From assembly GCF_000377625.1 (NCBI RefSeq), contig NZ_KB898327.1, positions 186,001-250,000 on the forward strand: 64,000 nucleotides of DNA, written 5' to 3'. The stretch is from Prevotella veroralis DSM 19559 = JCM 6290 (GTDB lineage Bacteria; Bacteroidota; Bacteroidia; Bacteroidales; Bacteroidaceae). Below are positions 48,843 to 57,936 of this stretch, in pieces. The notes beneath the pieces were generated by a model, which saw only the letters and a program-made list of their open reading frames with translations, was not told where the DNA came from and did not search any database. Position 1 is the first letter of the stretch, and each line of letters begins with the position of its first letter. The position numbers and the translations under genes are program-made.

Positions 48843-51140
48843 TTATCTTCCATACATGATACCAGAATCATTATCAGAGTTGGAAATACGTTTATTGATG
48901 CTTGATTTGCCTTTCCCATAATTCAAATTGAACGTGAAGTTAAGCAGAAATACTCGTACCAAATTCTTTGAGAAAGCCAGTTGTCGGTTAGGAGCGAGGC
49001 GTGACAAGTTATCCGTTTCATTTGAGTATTGTTTAGAGAAAGGTGATGCCATGATGAGATTTAACGCCCATTTGTCTTTGTTATAACCTACTGATATGAC
49101 GTGATTCGCTTCTCCTTTGGTAAGTGTTTCACCCCATAATTCATTGTTTCTAGTCTGTACTCCGGCTGCGAATACCCATTGTTTGTACATTACAAGTAGA
49201 TTTCCATTCAGTCCCCAGTTCGAGTGTGTATGTGCATAAGTATGCCCATTACTGATGTACCGATTGAAGAATGGAGTAAGTTGTAACGAGAACCAATCAC
49301 CAAAGGGATGCAACTTTATGTCCATTTGGGTATGTAGTCTGTGGAAGTTCTTTTGGTTATCTATTGTCCTAACAAACTTTCCGTTGTCAATATAAGTCTC
49401 TTCCATGATAGGGTGAGAATCGTAACTATATCTTCCAAATAACGATAGATCGCACCATTTTGTACCCCAGTTTAAGGACAACTCATTCGATACGAAGGTT
49501 ACAGACTTTAGGTTAGGATTACCCTTTCTAAGCTGATATACGTCAATATCCTGTGACACATTGCTCATGTCGGATAGTGAAGGAGCATAAGCCGAAACGT
49601 ATCCTTGATATTTTAAAGTTACGTTATTACAAGGTTGATAAGCGAGGGAGAGCTTCGGACGAAGGATGAATTTCGATAACTTCTTATCGTGCTGATGGTT
49701 GTAAATACGCATCCCTCCCAACCCGAGTGTATAGGTTAGCTTGCCCAGTTTTGACATCCATTCAGTGTAAGCGAAAGTCTCCGCTGTATTCATATTTACC
49801 TGACTTTGGATGTTTCCATCATACGTGTTATTAGTGTACATCTGCGTATGCTTCAACCCAAACGACAGTTTGCTATCCTTGAACATGCGCTCATAAATGC
49901 CCTCACCTATTATGGAGTACTTGTTACCATCAGTAATGGAAGCAATCGTCTGAGTAGGTTGTGTGGTTGATGATAAGGTGTATGTACGCTGGCTATGGCT
50001 ATTGATGTAAGTGCCAATTAGGTCGAAGTACAAGTGCTGGTTATGGGCAAGCTCGGTTTGAAAATACAAATCTAACGAGGGTGTGTTATCGTGTCCACGC
50101 CTAAAGTCGGTGATGTGGTAGACGTCAGTACCACGATAAAGCGTACTGATTCTATCCTCTGGTGAGTTAGATTCCTTATTGTAGTGATCACGGAAGATAG
50201 CACTAATACTGCTCTTCTTAAACGAATAGTTGTACCACAGAGAGAAGCTCATATTATCGAACTTAGCCTTTGTTGGCTCACCAATCTCTCTATTCTCTAT
50301 GGTCTGATGAGGGTAGTGGTACTCCTCGTAGTTCTCTCTTTTCCACTTCAAATCACGCCTATTCCAATAGAAAGAAGACTTTATCTCGGATCTACCTTTG
50401 TGATAGTTGGCAGACAAAAGGTTTTCTCCATAGCCTAACATCGATAGTCCATTGGTGAGGTCACCATTGATGTTTCCACCTTTATTCTTATACTTCACAA
50501 TGAAGTCGAGGACGGCTGCTGCACCGTTAAAACGTAGTCCGGGCATATCGTGGTATTCAACCTTTACAATGTCTTGAGGGCGTAGGGCTTTTACTTCTTC
50601 TATCTTTGCTATGACACCATTAATGCGTAATTGAACTGCATCTCCAGTCGTCGTCGTGATGGTATTATCAATGGTGTTGACCCGAATACCAGCTAATTGC
50701 ATGTTCTGTATGAGCATTACTCCGTTAGTAGCAGCCTTTAGCTGGAGTTTTGAAGGGGTGATAATACGCCGGTCAATCTTCTGTATTTCACGCCTCCCAA
50801 TCACTTCTACACCTTTTAACTCTTGTGTGGAAGGAGTCAGTTGAATCTTTCCAAGGTCGGTATTCCTTTGTGTGTTCTCCAGAGATACACGATAATCAGC
50901 ATATCCCATATAGGTTATGATGAGTTCTTTGTGCCCATCGCTCTCCTCCATTGTAAGGTTAAATGAACCCTCATTGTTGGTTACAGTCTGTGTAATTAAC
51001 GTTGTTTGGGTGACCAACTTGACTACGGCACCAATGATAGGGGATGTTGTTTCGTCAGTAACTTGCCCTGTTATGACAACTTTTGCATGCAAGTTAACGT
51101 AAAAACTCAGTGCTGCTATGCACAGAAGAAATCTTTTCAT
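48843..51140 (-). CDS. TonB-dependent-receptor-like outer-membrane protein with carboxypeptidase-like domain
   Basis: A 765-residue protein: signal peptide (to about residue 19), an Ig-like CarboxypepD_reg domain (about 20-110, with VVITGQVTDETTSPIIGAVV), a plug-like part (about 120-215, with GVEVIGRREIQ and VKALRPQDIVKVEYHDMPGL) and a barrel of the OMP_b-brl_3 type. No clear TonB box. Ligand unknown; proteins of this kind in Bacteroidetes are often regulated by two-component or ECF systems and are not SusC transporters, since no SusD neighbour exists. Single gene on its strand, ending near the ferredoxin terminator. Confidence 0.88.
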   Translation of the reverse strand: MKRFLLCIAALSFYVNLHAKVVITGQVTDETTSPIIGAVVKLVTQTTLITQTVTNNEGSFNLTMEESDGHKELIITYMGYADYRVSLENTQRNTDLGKIQLTPSTQELKGVEVIGRREIQKIDRRIITPSKLQLKAATNGVMLIQNMQLAGIRVNTIDNTITTTTGDAVQLRINGVIAKIEEVKALRPQDIVKVEYHDMPGLRFNGAAAVLDFIVKYKNKGGNINGDLTNGLSMLGYGENLLSANYHKGRSEIKSSFYWNRRDLKWKRENYEEYHYPHQTIENREIGEPTKAKFDNMSFSLWYNYSFKKSSISAIFRDHYNKESNSPEDRISTLYRGTDVYHITDFRRGHDNTPSLDLYFQTELAHNQHLYFDLIGTYINSHSQRTYTLSSTTQPTQTIASITDGNKYSIIGEGIYERMFKDSKLSFGLKHTQMYTNNTYDGNIQSQVNMNTAETFAYTEWMSKLGKLTYTLGLGGMRIYNHQHDKKLSKFILRPKLSLAYQPCNNVTLKYQGYVSAYAPSLSDMSNVSQDIDVYQLRKGNPNLKSVTFVSNELSLNWGTKWCDLSLFGRYSYDSHPIMEETYIDNGKFVRTIDNQKNFHRLHTQMDIKLHPFGDWFSLQLTPFFNRYISNGHTYAHTHSNWGLNGNLLVMYKQWVFAAGVQTRNNELWGETLTKGEANHVISVGYNKDKWALNLIMASPFSKQYSNETDNLSRLAPNRQLAFSKNLVRVFLLNFTFNLNYGKGKSSINKRISNSDNDSGIMYGR

Positions 51141-51407
51141 TATGGTTATATCTTATAGGTTATTAGATGGATAGAGGCTTTGGTTCTGCCCTGAGTGATT
51201 GTTGTTTCCTCTTTAACCACTATCTATTAAAAACTAAAACTCTGCGAAATTAAAAAAAAACAACGGCATTACAAAGACTCTTCGCATGTTTTTTACATAA
51301 TTGTAGATGCTTCCTCGTGTACTTGTTGTTCGATAAGCTCTTCTATATAAAAAGGTGAACTTGATACTCCCTAACCCGTAGCTACATTCGTACTCATTCT
51401 TACTTCA

Positions 51408-51440
51408 ACAAAAAAAGAGTTACAGAACAATCTGTAACTC
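51408..51440 (-). terminator. Terminator of the tRNA gene
   Basis: A perfect 10-bp stem (GAGTTACAGA and complement, 51417-51440) followed on the minus strand by seven T. It begins ten bases after the tRNA 3' end. Confidence 0.88.
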
Positions 51441-51449
51441 CCATCTTTG

Positions 51450-51523
51450 TAGCGGGGGTGGGACCCGAACCCACGACCTCCGGATTATGAATCCGACGCT
51501 CTAACCAGCTGAGCTATCCCGCC
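51450..51523 (-). tRNA. tRNA-Met (anticodon CAT)
   Basis: A 74-nt cloverleaf: acceptor GGCGGGA, D arm GCTCAGCTGGTTAGAGC, anticodon arm TCGGA-TTCATAA-TCCGG, T arm GTGGG-TTCGGGT-CCCAC and 3' strand CCCCGCT with discriminator A; no encoded CCA. Acceptor pairing includes G1-U72 and an A7/C66 mismatch, and T-loop position 58 reads G rather than the near-universal A. The D arm and G1-U72 fit an elongator tRNA-Met rather than the initiator; a tRNA-Ile2 (lysidine) cannot be fully ruled out. It has its own promoter and terminator. Confidence 0.9.
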
Positions 51524-51555
51524 ATCCAACGTGCCTTAGTGTTCTAAAGCGGTTG

Positions 51556-51587
51556 CAAAGGTATAGAAAAAAAATGATACTTACAAA
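51556..51587 (-). promoter_or_regulatory. Promoter for the tRNA-Met gene
   Basis: Minus strand: TTTG (51587-51584), 20 bp, TACCTTTG (51563-51556). Transcript start is predicted about 25 nt before the tRNA 5' end. Confidence 0.75.
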
Positions 51588-51704
51588 TGTTATTCAACTT
51601 TTTTATAACCCTGATAAGGTTTTTGTCTAATGCTAATGATCGATGAAGAAGAATGCTGATAGAGGTTGATAGAAGAAGTAAGTAGTAGCATTAGCAAGCC
51701 AAGG

Positions 51705-51850
51705 GAGCGTTCCCTTGATTTGAAGAGGGCGTTTCCTTGCATTGAAGGAAGCCTCTCTTGACATCGAAGGAAGCCTCTCTTTGAATTGAAGAAACGCCTA
51801 GTTCGATGTGAGAAGGGCGTTTCCTTTCTGTAAGGAAAGGCTCTTTTAAA
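51705..51850. repeat. Array of purine/pyrimidine hairpin words
   Basis: About seven units of the same vocabulary as the mosaic blocks (GAGCGTTCCCTTG, GAGGGCGTTTCCTTG, AAGGAAGCCTCTCTT, AAGAAACGCC, AAGGGCGTTTCCTT) alternate in sense to make a chain of imperfect hairpins. Here the array stands alone, without the 27-bp repeats. Non-coding. Confidence 0.8.
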
Positions 51851-51970
51851 TTGCGGTTAGTGACTGATAGCAATGTTGATGGGTTGCAACTCCGTTTTTA
51901 GAAGCCGTTATGATGGCTTTGAGAAAAGAATAAAAATACTAAAAAAGACCTTTACTATGATATTTTTATG

Positions 51971-51978
51971 TACTTTTG
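51971..51978 (+). promoter_or_regulatory. -7 box for the lptF/ribBA operon
   Basis: TACTTTTG, 39 bp before the ATG at 52018. Upstream TTTA is spaced at only 16 bp. Confidence 0.55.
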
Positions 51979-52017
51979 CAAGGGAAATAAAAGCGGTAAA
52001 CAATCCTAAGACAGTAC

Positions 52018-53952
52018 ATGTTTCGTATCAAGAAATTAGATATCTTCATCGCCAAACAGTTTGGTATGCTCTTCGCAGGAACGTTCTTTATCAGTTTGTT
52101 CGTGCTGATGATGCAGTTTTTGTGGCGTTATGTGGATGACTTGATAGGTAAGGGACTGTCGATGGAGGTGCTCGGACAGTTCTTCTGGTATATGAGTTTG
52201 ATGATGGTTCCACAGGCTCTTCCACTTGCAATCCTCCTCTCTTCACTGATAGCATACGGTAACCTTGGTGAGAGTTCGGAGCTTACTGCGATCAAATCGG
52301 CAGGTATTTCGTTGATTCAATCATTCCGTGGTCTGATCGTGATAAGCGTTATCATCGCCGGAGCTTCATTCTATTTCCAAAATAATATAGGTCCTATGGC
52401 ACAGAAGAATATGGCTCAACTGCTTATTTCTATGCGGCATAAAAGTCCTGAATTAGAGATCCCTGAGGGTGTTTTCTACGATGGTATCCCACAGACGAAT
52501 CTATATGTTGAGCGAAAAGATATGAAGAGTGGACACCTTTATAATATAATGGTGTATCGCATGACAGATAGTTATGAGGATCAAGCAATCATCCTTGCAG
52601 ACTCTGGGATGTTGCAGTCTACGGCTGAAAAGAAGCATCTCGTCTTGAACTTATGGAGTGGTGAATGGTTCGAGAATATGCGTTCGCAAGAGATGGGAAA
52701 TAGTGCGAGTGTACCCTACCGAAGGGAAACTTTCGCCCATAAACATATAGTCTTAGATTTCGACGGAGACTTTAATTTGACGGATGCTACAGGTATTTCG
52801 AGTGATGCGCGAACGAAGAGTCTGGAGAAGATAAGCCATGACAAGGACTCGTTAGTGCATGTATATGACAGTGTAGGAAAGGCTTATTACAAAGATGCAC
52901 AATCGCTTTATTACCCTGTTCCCAAGCTATCTTCTGCGGATAAGAAGCAGGCTATTAAGATAGCAGATAACAAGAAGTTCGATATCGATTCATTATATAA
53001 GAGGCTTCCAGCTGATCAACGACGACTGGTCGTAGATCAGGCTTTGTCGACCGTTCAACAGGAGGTTAGCGACCTCGACTTCAAGTCTATGATCACCAGC
53101 GATGGCGATAAGATGATACGACAACATGAGATAGAATTTATCAACAAGTTTACTATTTCGCTTATTTGTATCGTCTTCTTCTTCATCGGCGCACCGTTGG
53201 GTGCTATCATCCGAAAGGGTGGTTTGGGAATACCAATTATAGTGAGTGTGTTGGTATTCATCGTTTATTACATCCTTGATAACACTGGTTACCGCATGTC
53301 CCGACAGGGAGATTGGGCTATATGGTTCGGTCGCGGACTATCCATGGCAGTGTTAGTTCCGATGGCAGCATTCTTTACTCATAAAGCAAATAATGATTCG
53401 GCAGTATTCAATGCAGACGCTTATAAGAACGCTTTGAGGCGTATGTTAGGCTTACGTATTAAGCGTAGTATAGCCAGCAAAGAGGTTATTATCAATGATC
53501 CAGACTATATAAAGATAGCCGAGCAATTGAGGAGTATGAATGGAAAGATAGCCCGTTACTCTCAGTCGCGCAACCTTAAAGCATTGCCAAATGTGGTTAA
53601 AGTGTTCTTCCGTTACCATGCCGATCATACTATTGAGAATATAAATGCAGAGTTGGAGAGCATTATTGAGGAATTAGGAAATACTCGAAACAGAGTAATC
53701 CTCACCTCTTTAAATAAGTATCCGATCCTTGCAGTTAAAGCACATACACGTCCGTTTGATCGTAGATGGATGAACATAACTTCGGCAATCATCGTCCCCG
53801 CAGGTATATTCTTCTATATAAGAATGTGGCGTTTCAGGCTCCGTCTCTATAATGATTTACGTACAATTACGACCTGTAATAACGAAATTATAGCAGAGAT
53901 TGAAGCGCATGGAGGATGGATGTTGAGAGTAGAAAACAATAATAATCAGTAA
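52018..53952 (+). CDS. LptF/LptG family LPS export permease
   Basis: A 644-residue inner-membrane protein of the YjgP/YjgQ family, a permease of the Lpt machine that extracts LPS toward the outer membrane. Three N-terminal helices (about 15-37, 55-80, 100-120) precede a periplasmic beta-jellyroll (about 130-370), followed by three more helices (about 375-480). A C-terminal extension of about 160 residues has two helices (near 590-610) and is usual in Bacteroidetes members. LptF and LptG cannot be told apart here; only one is in the window. It starts at the ATG at 52018 and is followed after six bases by ribBA. Confidence 0.92.
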   Translation: MFRIKKLDIFIAKQFGMLFAGTFFISLFVLMMQFLWRYVDDLIGKGLSMEVLGQFFWYMSLMMVPQALPLAILLSSLIAYGNLGESSELTAIKSAGISLIQSFRGLIVISVIIAGASFYFQNNIGPMAQKNMAQLLISMRHKSPELEIPEGVFYDGIPQTNLYVERKDMKSGHLYNIMVYRMTDSYEDQAIILADSGMLQSTAEKKHLVLNLWSGEWFENMRSQEMGNSASVPYRRETFAHKHIVLDFDGDFNLTDATGISSDARTKSLEKISHDKDSLVHVYDSVGKAYYKDAQSLYYPVPKLSSADKKQAIKIADNKKFDIDSLYKRLPADQRRLVVDQALSTVQQEVSDLDFKSMITSDGDKMIRQHEIEFINKFTISLICIVFFFIGAPLGAIIRKGGLGIPIIVSVLVFIVYYILDNTGYRMSRQGDWAIWFGRGLSMAVLVPMAAFFTHKANNDSAVFNADAYKNALRRMLGLRIKRSIASKEVIINDPDYIKIAEQLRSMNGKIARYSQSRNLKALPNVVKVFFRYHADHTIENINAELESIIEELGNTRNRVILTSLNKYPILAVKAHTRPFDRRWMNITSAIIVPAGIFFYIRMWRFRLRLYNDLRTITTCNNEIIAEIEAHGGWMLRVENNNNQ

Positions 53953-53958
53953 CAAGAT

Positions 53959-55164
53959 ATGGAAGAGTTTAAACTTGATAGCATCGAAGATGCACTAAAG
54001 GATTTCCGTGAAGGAAAGTTTGTTATAGTCGTAGATGATGAAGATCGAGAGAATGAAGGTGATCTCATTATGGCGGCAGAGATGATAACACCAGAGAAAG
54101 TAAACTTTATGTTGAAGAATGCTCGCGGTGTCTTATGTGTGCCAGTAACTCTTTCTCGGGCTGATGAATTGGACTTGCCACATCAAGTATCTGATAATAC
54201 ATCTATGTTAGGAACGCCTTTCACGGTGACAGTGGATAAGTTAGAAGGATGCTCAACGGGCGTTTCTGCGCATGATCGTGCTGCAACGATTAAGGCGTTG
54301 GCAGACCCTAATTCAACTCCTCAAACCTTTGGTCGTCCAGGGCATATAAACCCTCTTTACGCTCAAGACAATGGTGTCTTACGCCGTTCTGGACATACAG
54401 AAGCAGCTGTAGATCTCTGTAAACTCGCAGGTTGTTTCCCTGCTGGTGTGTTGATGGAGATTATGAATGAAGATGGAACTATGGCTCGTATGCCTGATCT
54501 TCAGAAGCGTGCTAAGGAGTGGGGAATGAAGATTATCAGTATAAAAGATATCATTGCTTACCGATTGAAGAAGGAGTCTAGCATTGAAGTAGGCGATGAG
54601 GTGGCACTTCCGACACAGTATGGTACGTTCCGATTGATACCTTTCCGTCAGGCTAATGGGCTGGAAAACATGGCACTGATAAAGGGTTCTTGGAAGGAAG
54701 ATGAGCCTATTCTTGTTCGTGTTCATTCATCATGTGCGACAGGAGATATTCTTGGTAGTAAGCGTTGTGATTGTGGGGAACAACTCCATAAAGCGATGGA
54801 AATGATAGAAAAAGAGGGCAAGGGGGTTATTATCTATATGCAACAAGAAGGGCGCGGTATCGGTCTGATGAATAAGATAGCAGCGTATAAATTGCAGGAT
54901 GAAGGACTTGATACGGTTGAGGCGAATATACATCTTGGCTTCCGACCAGATGAGCGCGATTATGGTTGTGGGGCTCAGATGCTACGCCACCTCGGGGTTC
55001 ATAAGATGCGATTGATGACGAATAACCCCACAAAGCGTGTCGGTTTAGAGGCTTACGGACTTGAGATTACTGAGAACGTACCCATCGAGATAGCTCCTAA
55101 TAAGTTCGATTATCGTTATTTAAAGACGAAGCGTGACCGTATGGGGCATGACTTGCACCTATAA
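53959..55164 (+). CDS. ribBA: Bifunctional DHBP synthase / GTP cyclohydrolase II
   Basis: Makes the two riboflavin precursors. The N-terminal half (about 1-205) is 3,4-dihydroxy-2-butanone-4-phosphate synthase, with the acidic [16 protein letters not shown] site and the [10 protein letters not shown] and GHTEAAVDL segments. The C-terminal half (about 206-401) is GTP cyclohydrolase II, with the zinc site C-x10-C-x-C in [20 protein letters not shown] and the [13 protein letters not shown] and GLEAYGLEI segments. Both active sites look complete. No FMN riboswitch is in the six bases between it and the permease gene, so control must come from the shared promoter. Confidence 0.97.
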   Translation: MEEFKLDSIEDALKDFREGKFVIVVDDEDRENEGDLIMAAEMITPEKVNFMLKNARGVLCVPVTLSRADELDLPHQVSDNTSMLGTPFTVTVDKLEGCSTGVSAHDRAATIKALADPNSTPQTFGRPGHINPLYAQDNGVLRRSGHTEAAVDLCKLAGCFPAGVLMEIMNEDGTMARMPDLQKRAKEWGMKIISIKDIIAYRLKKESSIEVGDEVALPTQYGTFRLIPFRQANGLENMALIKGSWKEDEPILVRVHSSCATGDILGSKRCDCGEQLHKAMEMIEKEGKGVIIYMQQEGRGIGLMNKIAAYKLQDEGLDTVEANIHLGFRPDERDYGCGAQMLRHLGVHKMRLMTNNPTKRVGLEAYGLEITENVPIEIAPNKFDYRYLKTKRDRMGHDLHL

Positions 55165-55186
55165 ACCTTTATAATCGCTAAGAGAT

Positions 55187-55225
55187 AAAAAAAGCTTCGG
55201 AAGCCTATAGCTTTCGAAGCTTTTT
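55187..55225. terminator. Bidirectional terminator after ribBA
   Basis: Stem AAAAAGCTTCG-AAGC / GCTT-CGAAGCTTTTT with one mismatch and a CTATA loop. It serves ribBA and, on the other strand, the barrel protein gene 25 bp away. Confidence 0.85.
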
Positions 55226-55249
55226 GTTTGTTTGAGATTGTTCGTGGTG

Positions 55250-56116
55250 TTAACGAAGTAATATACCGAATGAGAGAGTTTTGAACTTTGGTCCATATCC
55301 GTTACGCATTAAGTCGCATGGACTATACTTCACATAGAAGTCAGGACCACCATTAAAGTTGACAGAACACATAAAGTCAATGGTCACAGGCTTCACGCGA
55401 ACACCACTGTTTTCGTCTTCGATCTTATGTCCATCAAGGTTATAACGAGTCTTCAAACTGCTATATGTGTTGAGATTTATAACTGGTCCGAGCGTGAAAC
55501 CAAAGTATTTCCCATCATACTCGTAGGTGAGTGGGAAGTTGACACTAAAGACCTTAATGCGTGAGAACTTAGGACTACTATTTGTGGGATAGCTGGTAAG
55601 TGACACAACGTTGTTATCTTTTACAAATCGTTGATTGCCCGTAATGCGATAGTTGCGCCAGTCAACACCTACTCCTACAGAAAATTTATGATTGCTACGC
55701 CATGGCTTATATACCCAGTCAGCAATAATCCACCATATCTCCCATGACTTGAAAGGTTGTATATCTGCAGCATGAGGAATCCCAGGCGCACTGTTGAAAC
55801 CGAAAGCTAATCGAGTAGCAAACTCTATTGTGCGGTTGCTATCCTTAGGCTTGTTAAACCCCGCAATAGAGAAATCCCATGATTTCTCATTGATTGACGA
55901 AGTGCTCACGTAGTTGCTATCCACCAATTGAATGGTGTTCACGTATCGGTAATTGGGATTATCCTTACTCCCCAGCACCTCGATATGTTGTAGAGAATCG
56001 TTTGTGATAATCTTTACCTGTCGTGGTTCCTCAACTGTTAGTGTGTCATTGATACTTACGAATGCGAGAGCAGATGAGCTGTAAGTTAGCAACATGCTAA
56101 GTAAGATAGTTTTCAT
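55250..56116 (-). CDS. Secreted putative outer-membrane barrel protein in ECF operon
   Basis: A 288-residue protein with a signal peptide (MKTILLSMLLTYSSSALAFV) and a body rich in alternating beta strands and aromatics (WDFSIAGFNK, FSVGVGVDWRNYRITG, FGFTLGPVINLN), ending SFGILLR. The pattern suggests a small outer-membrane beta-barrel. No family is recognised with certainty. It is the last of four genes read from the sigma gene at 57498 downward, 12 bp after the previous gene, so it is probably a target or sensor of that system. Confidence 0.8.
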   Translation of the reverse strand: MKTILLSMLLTYSSSALAFVSINDTLTVEEPRQVKIITNDSLQHIEVLGSKDNPNYRYVNTIQLVDSNYVSTSSINEKSWDFSIAGFNKPKDSNRTIEFATRLAFGFNSAPGIPHAADIQPFKSWEIWWIIADWVYKPWRSNHKFSVGVGVDWRNYRITGNQRFVKDNNVVSLTSYPTNSSPKFSRIKVFSVNFPLTYEYDGKYFGFTLGPVINLNTYSSLKTRYNLDGHKIEDENSGVRVKPVTIDFMCSVNFNGGPDFYVKYSPCDLMRNGYGPKFKTLSFGILLR

Positions 56117-56128
56117 AAGCTTTGATTT

Positions 56129-56566
56129 TTATTGTATTAATTTTTTAAGTTCTGTTATACTTGAAACCTTTCCTTCCATATAAACTAATGTGATGGTTAG
56201 TGTGCGCCCTCTTTGTTGTGTTAAATAACAGAGGTACTTGTGTAATGCTCCTTGCGTAGGTAAGGCGAGGATGAGTGTGAAGGTTCCCTTCTTCATAGTT
56301 TGTTCTGCTCCAATAGCATTCTTATGGTCTCGTTCAACCAGTTCGAACACTGTTGCACGTTGCTGTTCAGAAGCTTTGAAGCGAATGCTATGATAGTAAT
56401 CAAGTTTGTACTTACTGATAGCTCTTCCTTTTGCTCTCACATCAATTAAATCACCATGAGGCACTATCTTCCCTTGAAAGAGAGGAGTAACATTCAAACC
56501 TTGCTGTGCATGAATGCAAAGTGAGGTAAACATCAGCAGTAATATCAAGCATAATCGTTGTTTCAT
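56129..56566 (-). CDS. Secreted hypothetical protein in ECF operon
   Basis: A 145-residue exported protein with a signal peptide (MKQRLCLILLLMFTSLCIHA). The mature part has mixed alpha/beta character with YKLDYYHSIRFKASEQQRAT and LYVTVEP-free, basic segments; the C-terminus (RTLTITLVYMEGKVSSITEL) looks like two strands and a helix. I recall similar proteins in this position in Bacteroidales sigma operons (DUF6108) but cannot confirm it. It is 24 bp after the anti-sigma-like gene. Function unknown; probably periplasmic. Confidence 0.75.
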   Translation of the reverse strand: MKQRLCLILLLMFTSLCIHAQQGLNVTPLFQGKIVPHGDLIDVRAKGRAISKYKLDYYHSIRFKASEQQRATVFELVERDHKNAIGAEQTMKKGTFTLILALPTQGALHKYLCYLTQQRGRTLTITLVYMEGKVSSITELKKLIQ

Positions 56567-56590
56567 AACGTTTACTTTATTAGTTTCTAT

Positions 56591-57031
56591 TTATTGATGA
56601 AAGATGTCGTGCAACTGATCATCTACGTTGGTAGCATCTTCTTGTTGCAAGTCCTGTAGTGTCCCACTAATCTCCTTTGTTACCTGTTGCGGATCAGTGA
56701 TGTGTTTGCCGTAGATGTATGCTTCGCAATAATCTTGCCGTTGAGCATGCCATACCATACTTCCAACTGCCAATAAAATGATTATAGAAGCAGCTATACC
56801 TATCAGTTTTCTATGAAGGAGGATAAACGTTGCTTGTTTCTTTTGATGCACTTCCTTCTGTTTGGGTTCCATGAGCGTACTTATCGAACAAAACATTTCT
56901 TTCAGAGGAAGTAGCTCTGCTGCCACTTTCTCGTATCTAAAATAATCGTAGAGTCGTCTTTCCTCGTCAAGTGAAGTCTCCCCTTCCATGAAGCGACCTA
57001 CCAGTTGTCTTATATCTTCGTATTTGTTCAT
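56591..57031 (-). CDS. Putative anti-sigma-like single-pass membrane protein
   Basis: A 146-residue protein with a cytoplasmic helical N-terminus (MNKYEDIRQLVGRFMEGETS, which resembles the anti-sigma FecR-like start), one transmembrane helix (about 75-92, LIGIAASIIILLAVGSMVWH) and a periplasmic C-terminal part of about 50 residues. Its start overlaps the sigma gene stop in an ATGA junction. The coupling and topology argue for an anti-sigma factor. It lacks a full FecR sensor domain, so the signal would have to come from the two secreted proteins downstream or elsewhere. Confidence 0.8.
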   Translation of the reverse strand: MNKYEDIRQLVGRFMEGETSLDEERRLYDYFRYEKVAAELLPLKEMFCSISTLMEPKQKEVHQKKQATFILLHRKLIGIAASIIILLAVGSMVWHAQRQDYCEAYIYGKHITDPQQVTKEISGTLQDLQQEDATNVDDQLHDIFHQ

Positions 57032-57498
57032 TCTCGTTCAGTTTTTAGAAATTGATCCTTAATAGCATGGCGAGCGCGGCTTAGAGCTTTCCTTACCGCA
57101 GTCTCCTTACTGCCCGTGAGTTTGGCAATATCGTTAATCTCCATTCCCTCCATGTGCCGCAGTCGCATGATAGTTTGCTGCATTGTTGGTAGTGTGTCAA
57201 TGAGAGCAATTACCTTTTCGTATCGTTCGTCGGCTTTTTCCTCCTCATTAGGAATAGTCTCATTCACTTCAGTTGTGTAGTGATGTCGGCGAAGAATGTC
57301 AATGCAACGGTTCTTCAACAGTACCGAAGCGAGAGGAGCCATCGGGAGACGTAGCGTGTCAATTAGTTGCCAAAGCTTCAGTAGTACGTCTTGCACAGCA
57401 TCTTCTGCCTCATCATTGTCCTTTAGATAGTTACGGGCAATGGCAAGCATCTGTGGTCGTACCAGCTTAACCTCTTCTTTGTACTCGTTGATGGTCAT
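57028..57498 (-). CDS. ECF-type RNA polymerase sigma factor (RpoE-like)
   Basis: A 156-residue ECF sigma factor. Region 2 (about 10-75) has AIARNYLKDNDEAEDAVQDV, and region 4 (about 100-150) has TIMRLRHMEGMEINDIAKLT followed by GSKETAVRKALSRARHAIK. It is the first gene of a four-gene operon (sigma, anti-sigma-like, two secreted proteins). This set in Bacteroidales is usually an envelope-stress-type module. The 57499-57768 gap has no -7 consensus, as expected if the operon is autoregulated by its own sigma factor. Confidence 0.93.
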   Translation of the reverse strand: MTINEYKEEVKLVRPQMLAIARNYLKDNDEAEDAVQDVLLKLWQLIDTLRLPMAPLASVLLKNRCIDILRRHHYTTEVNETIPNEEEKADERYEKVIALIDTLPTMQQTIMRLRHMEGMEINDIAKLTGSKETAVRKALSRARHAIKDQFLKTERE

Positions 57499-57768
57499 GA
57501 CTTCTTTCCGTCTTTGCTTATAATACGTAATAAGTAGGTTTTTGTGACATCAAAGGTTCAACTTTTTTCTCATTCTTACAAGTAAAGCGTAAAGAAAATA
57601 TTTGAGCTATATATATAATAAGGTGTATATCCTCTTTACGTCTATCTTTTCAGTATGACTCTCAACTTGTATATAGCTTTCCAGTAGACATACAAAAAGG
57701 GTATCTACTGATTCAGCTAATATAACCAAAAGGTGTCTATCCTAATCTGGAAAAGTTAACGTGTCGTA
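57499..57768. other. Upstream region of the second ECF sigma operon
   Basis: Contains no ORF and no TAnnTTTG box reading toward the sigma gene. It is AT-rich; GGTGTATATCC, GGGTATCTACTG and GGTGTCTATCC form loose repeats (about 57621-57742). An ECF-type autoregulated promoter probably lies here, but I cannot define it. The palindromic array follows. Confidence 0.45.
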
Positions 57769-57875
57769 TTATACAGGTGTGTAGAATGAGTTATACAAAC
57801 GTGTATAATCAATTATACAGACGTGTATAATCAATTATACAAACGTGTATAATGAGTTATACAGACGTGTATAAT
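57769..57875. repeat. Five-unit 22-bp palindromic tandem array
   Basis: Five head-to-tail units of exactly 22 bp, starting at 57769, 57791, 57813, 57835 and 57857. Each reads TTATACA-n-ACGTGTATAAT (first unit diverged) and a short spacer of CAA or GAG. It is the same design as 11351-11483 but with an ACGT centre. It lies about 60 bp 3' of the lipoprotein gene at 57937 and upstream of the ECF sigma operon. Confidence 0.9.
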
Positions 57876-57936
57876 ATCGGAACTAAAGTATCTAATGAGT
57901 TGGACTAATACTGGACTTCATTATCTAAGTACAATA

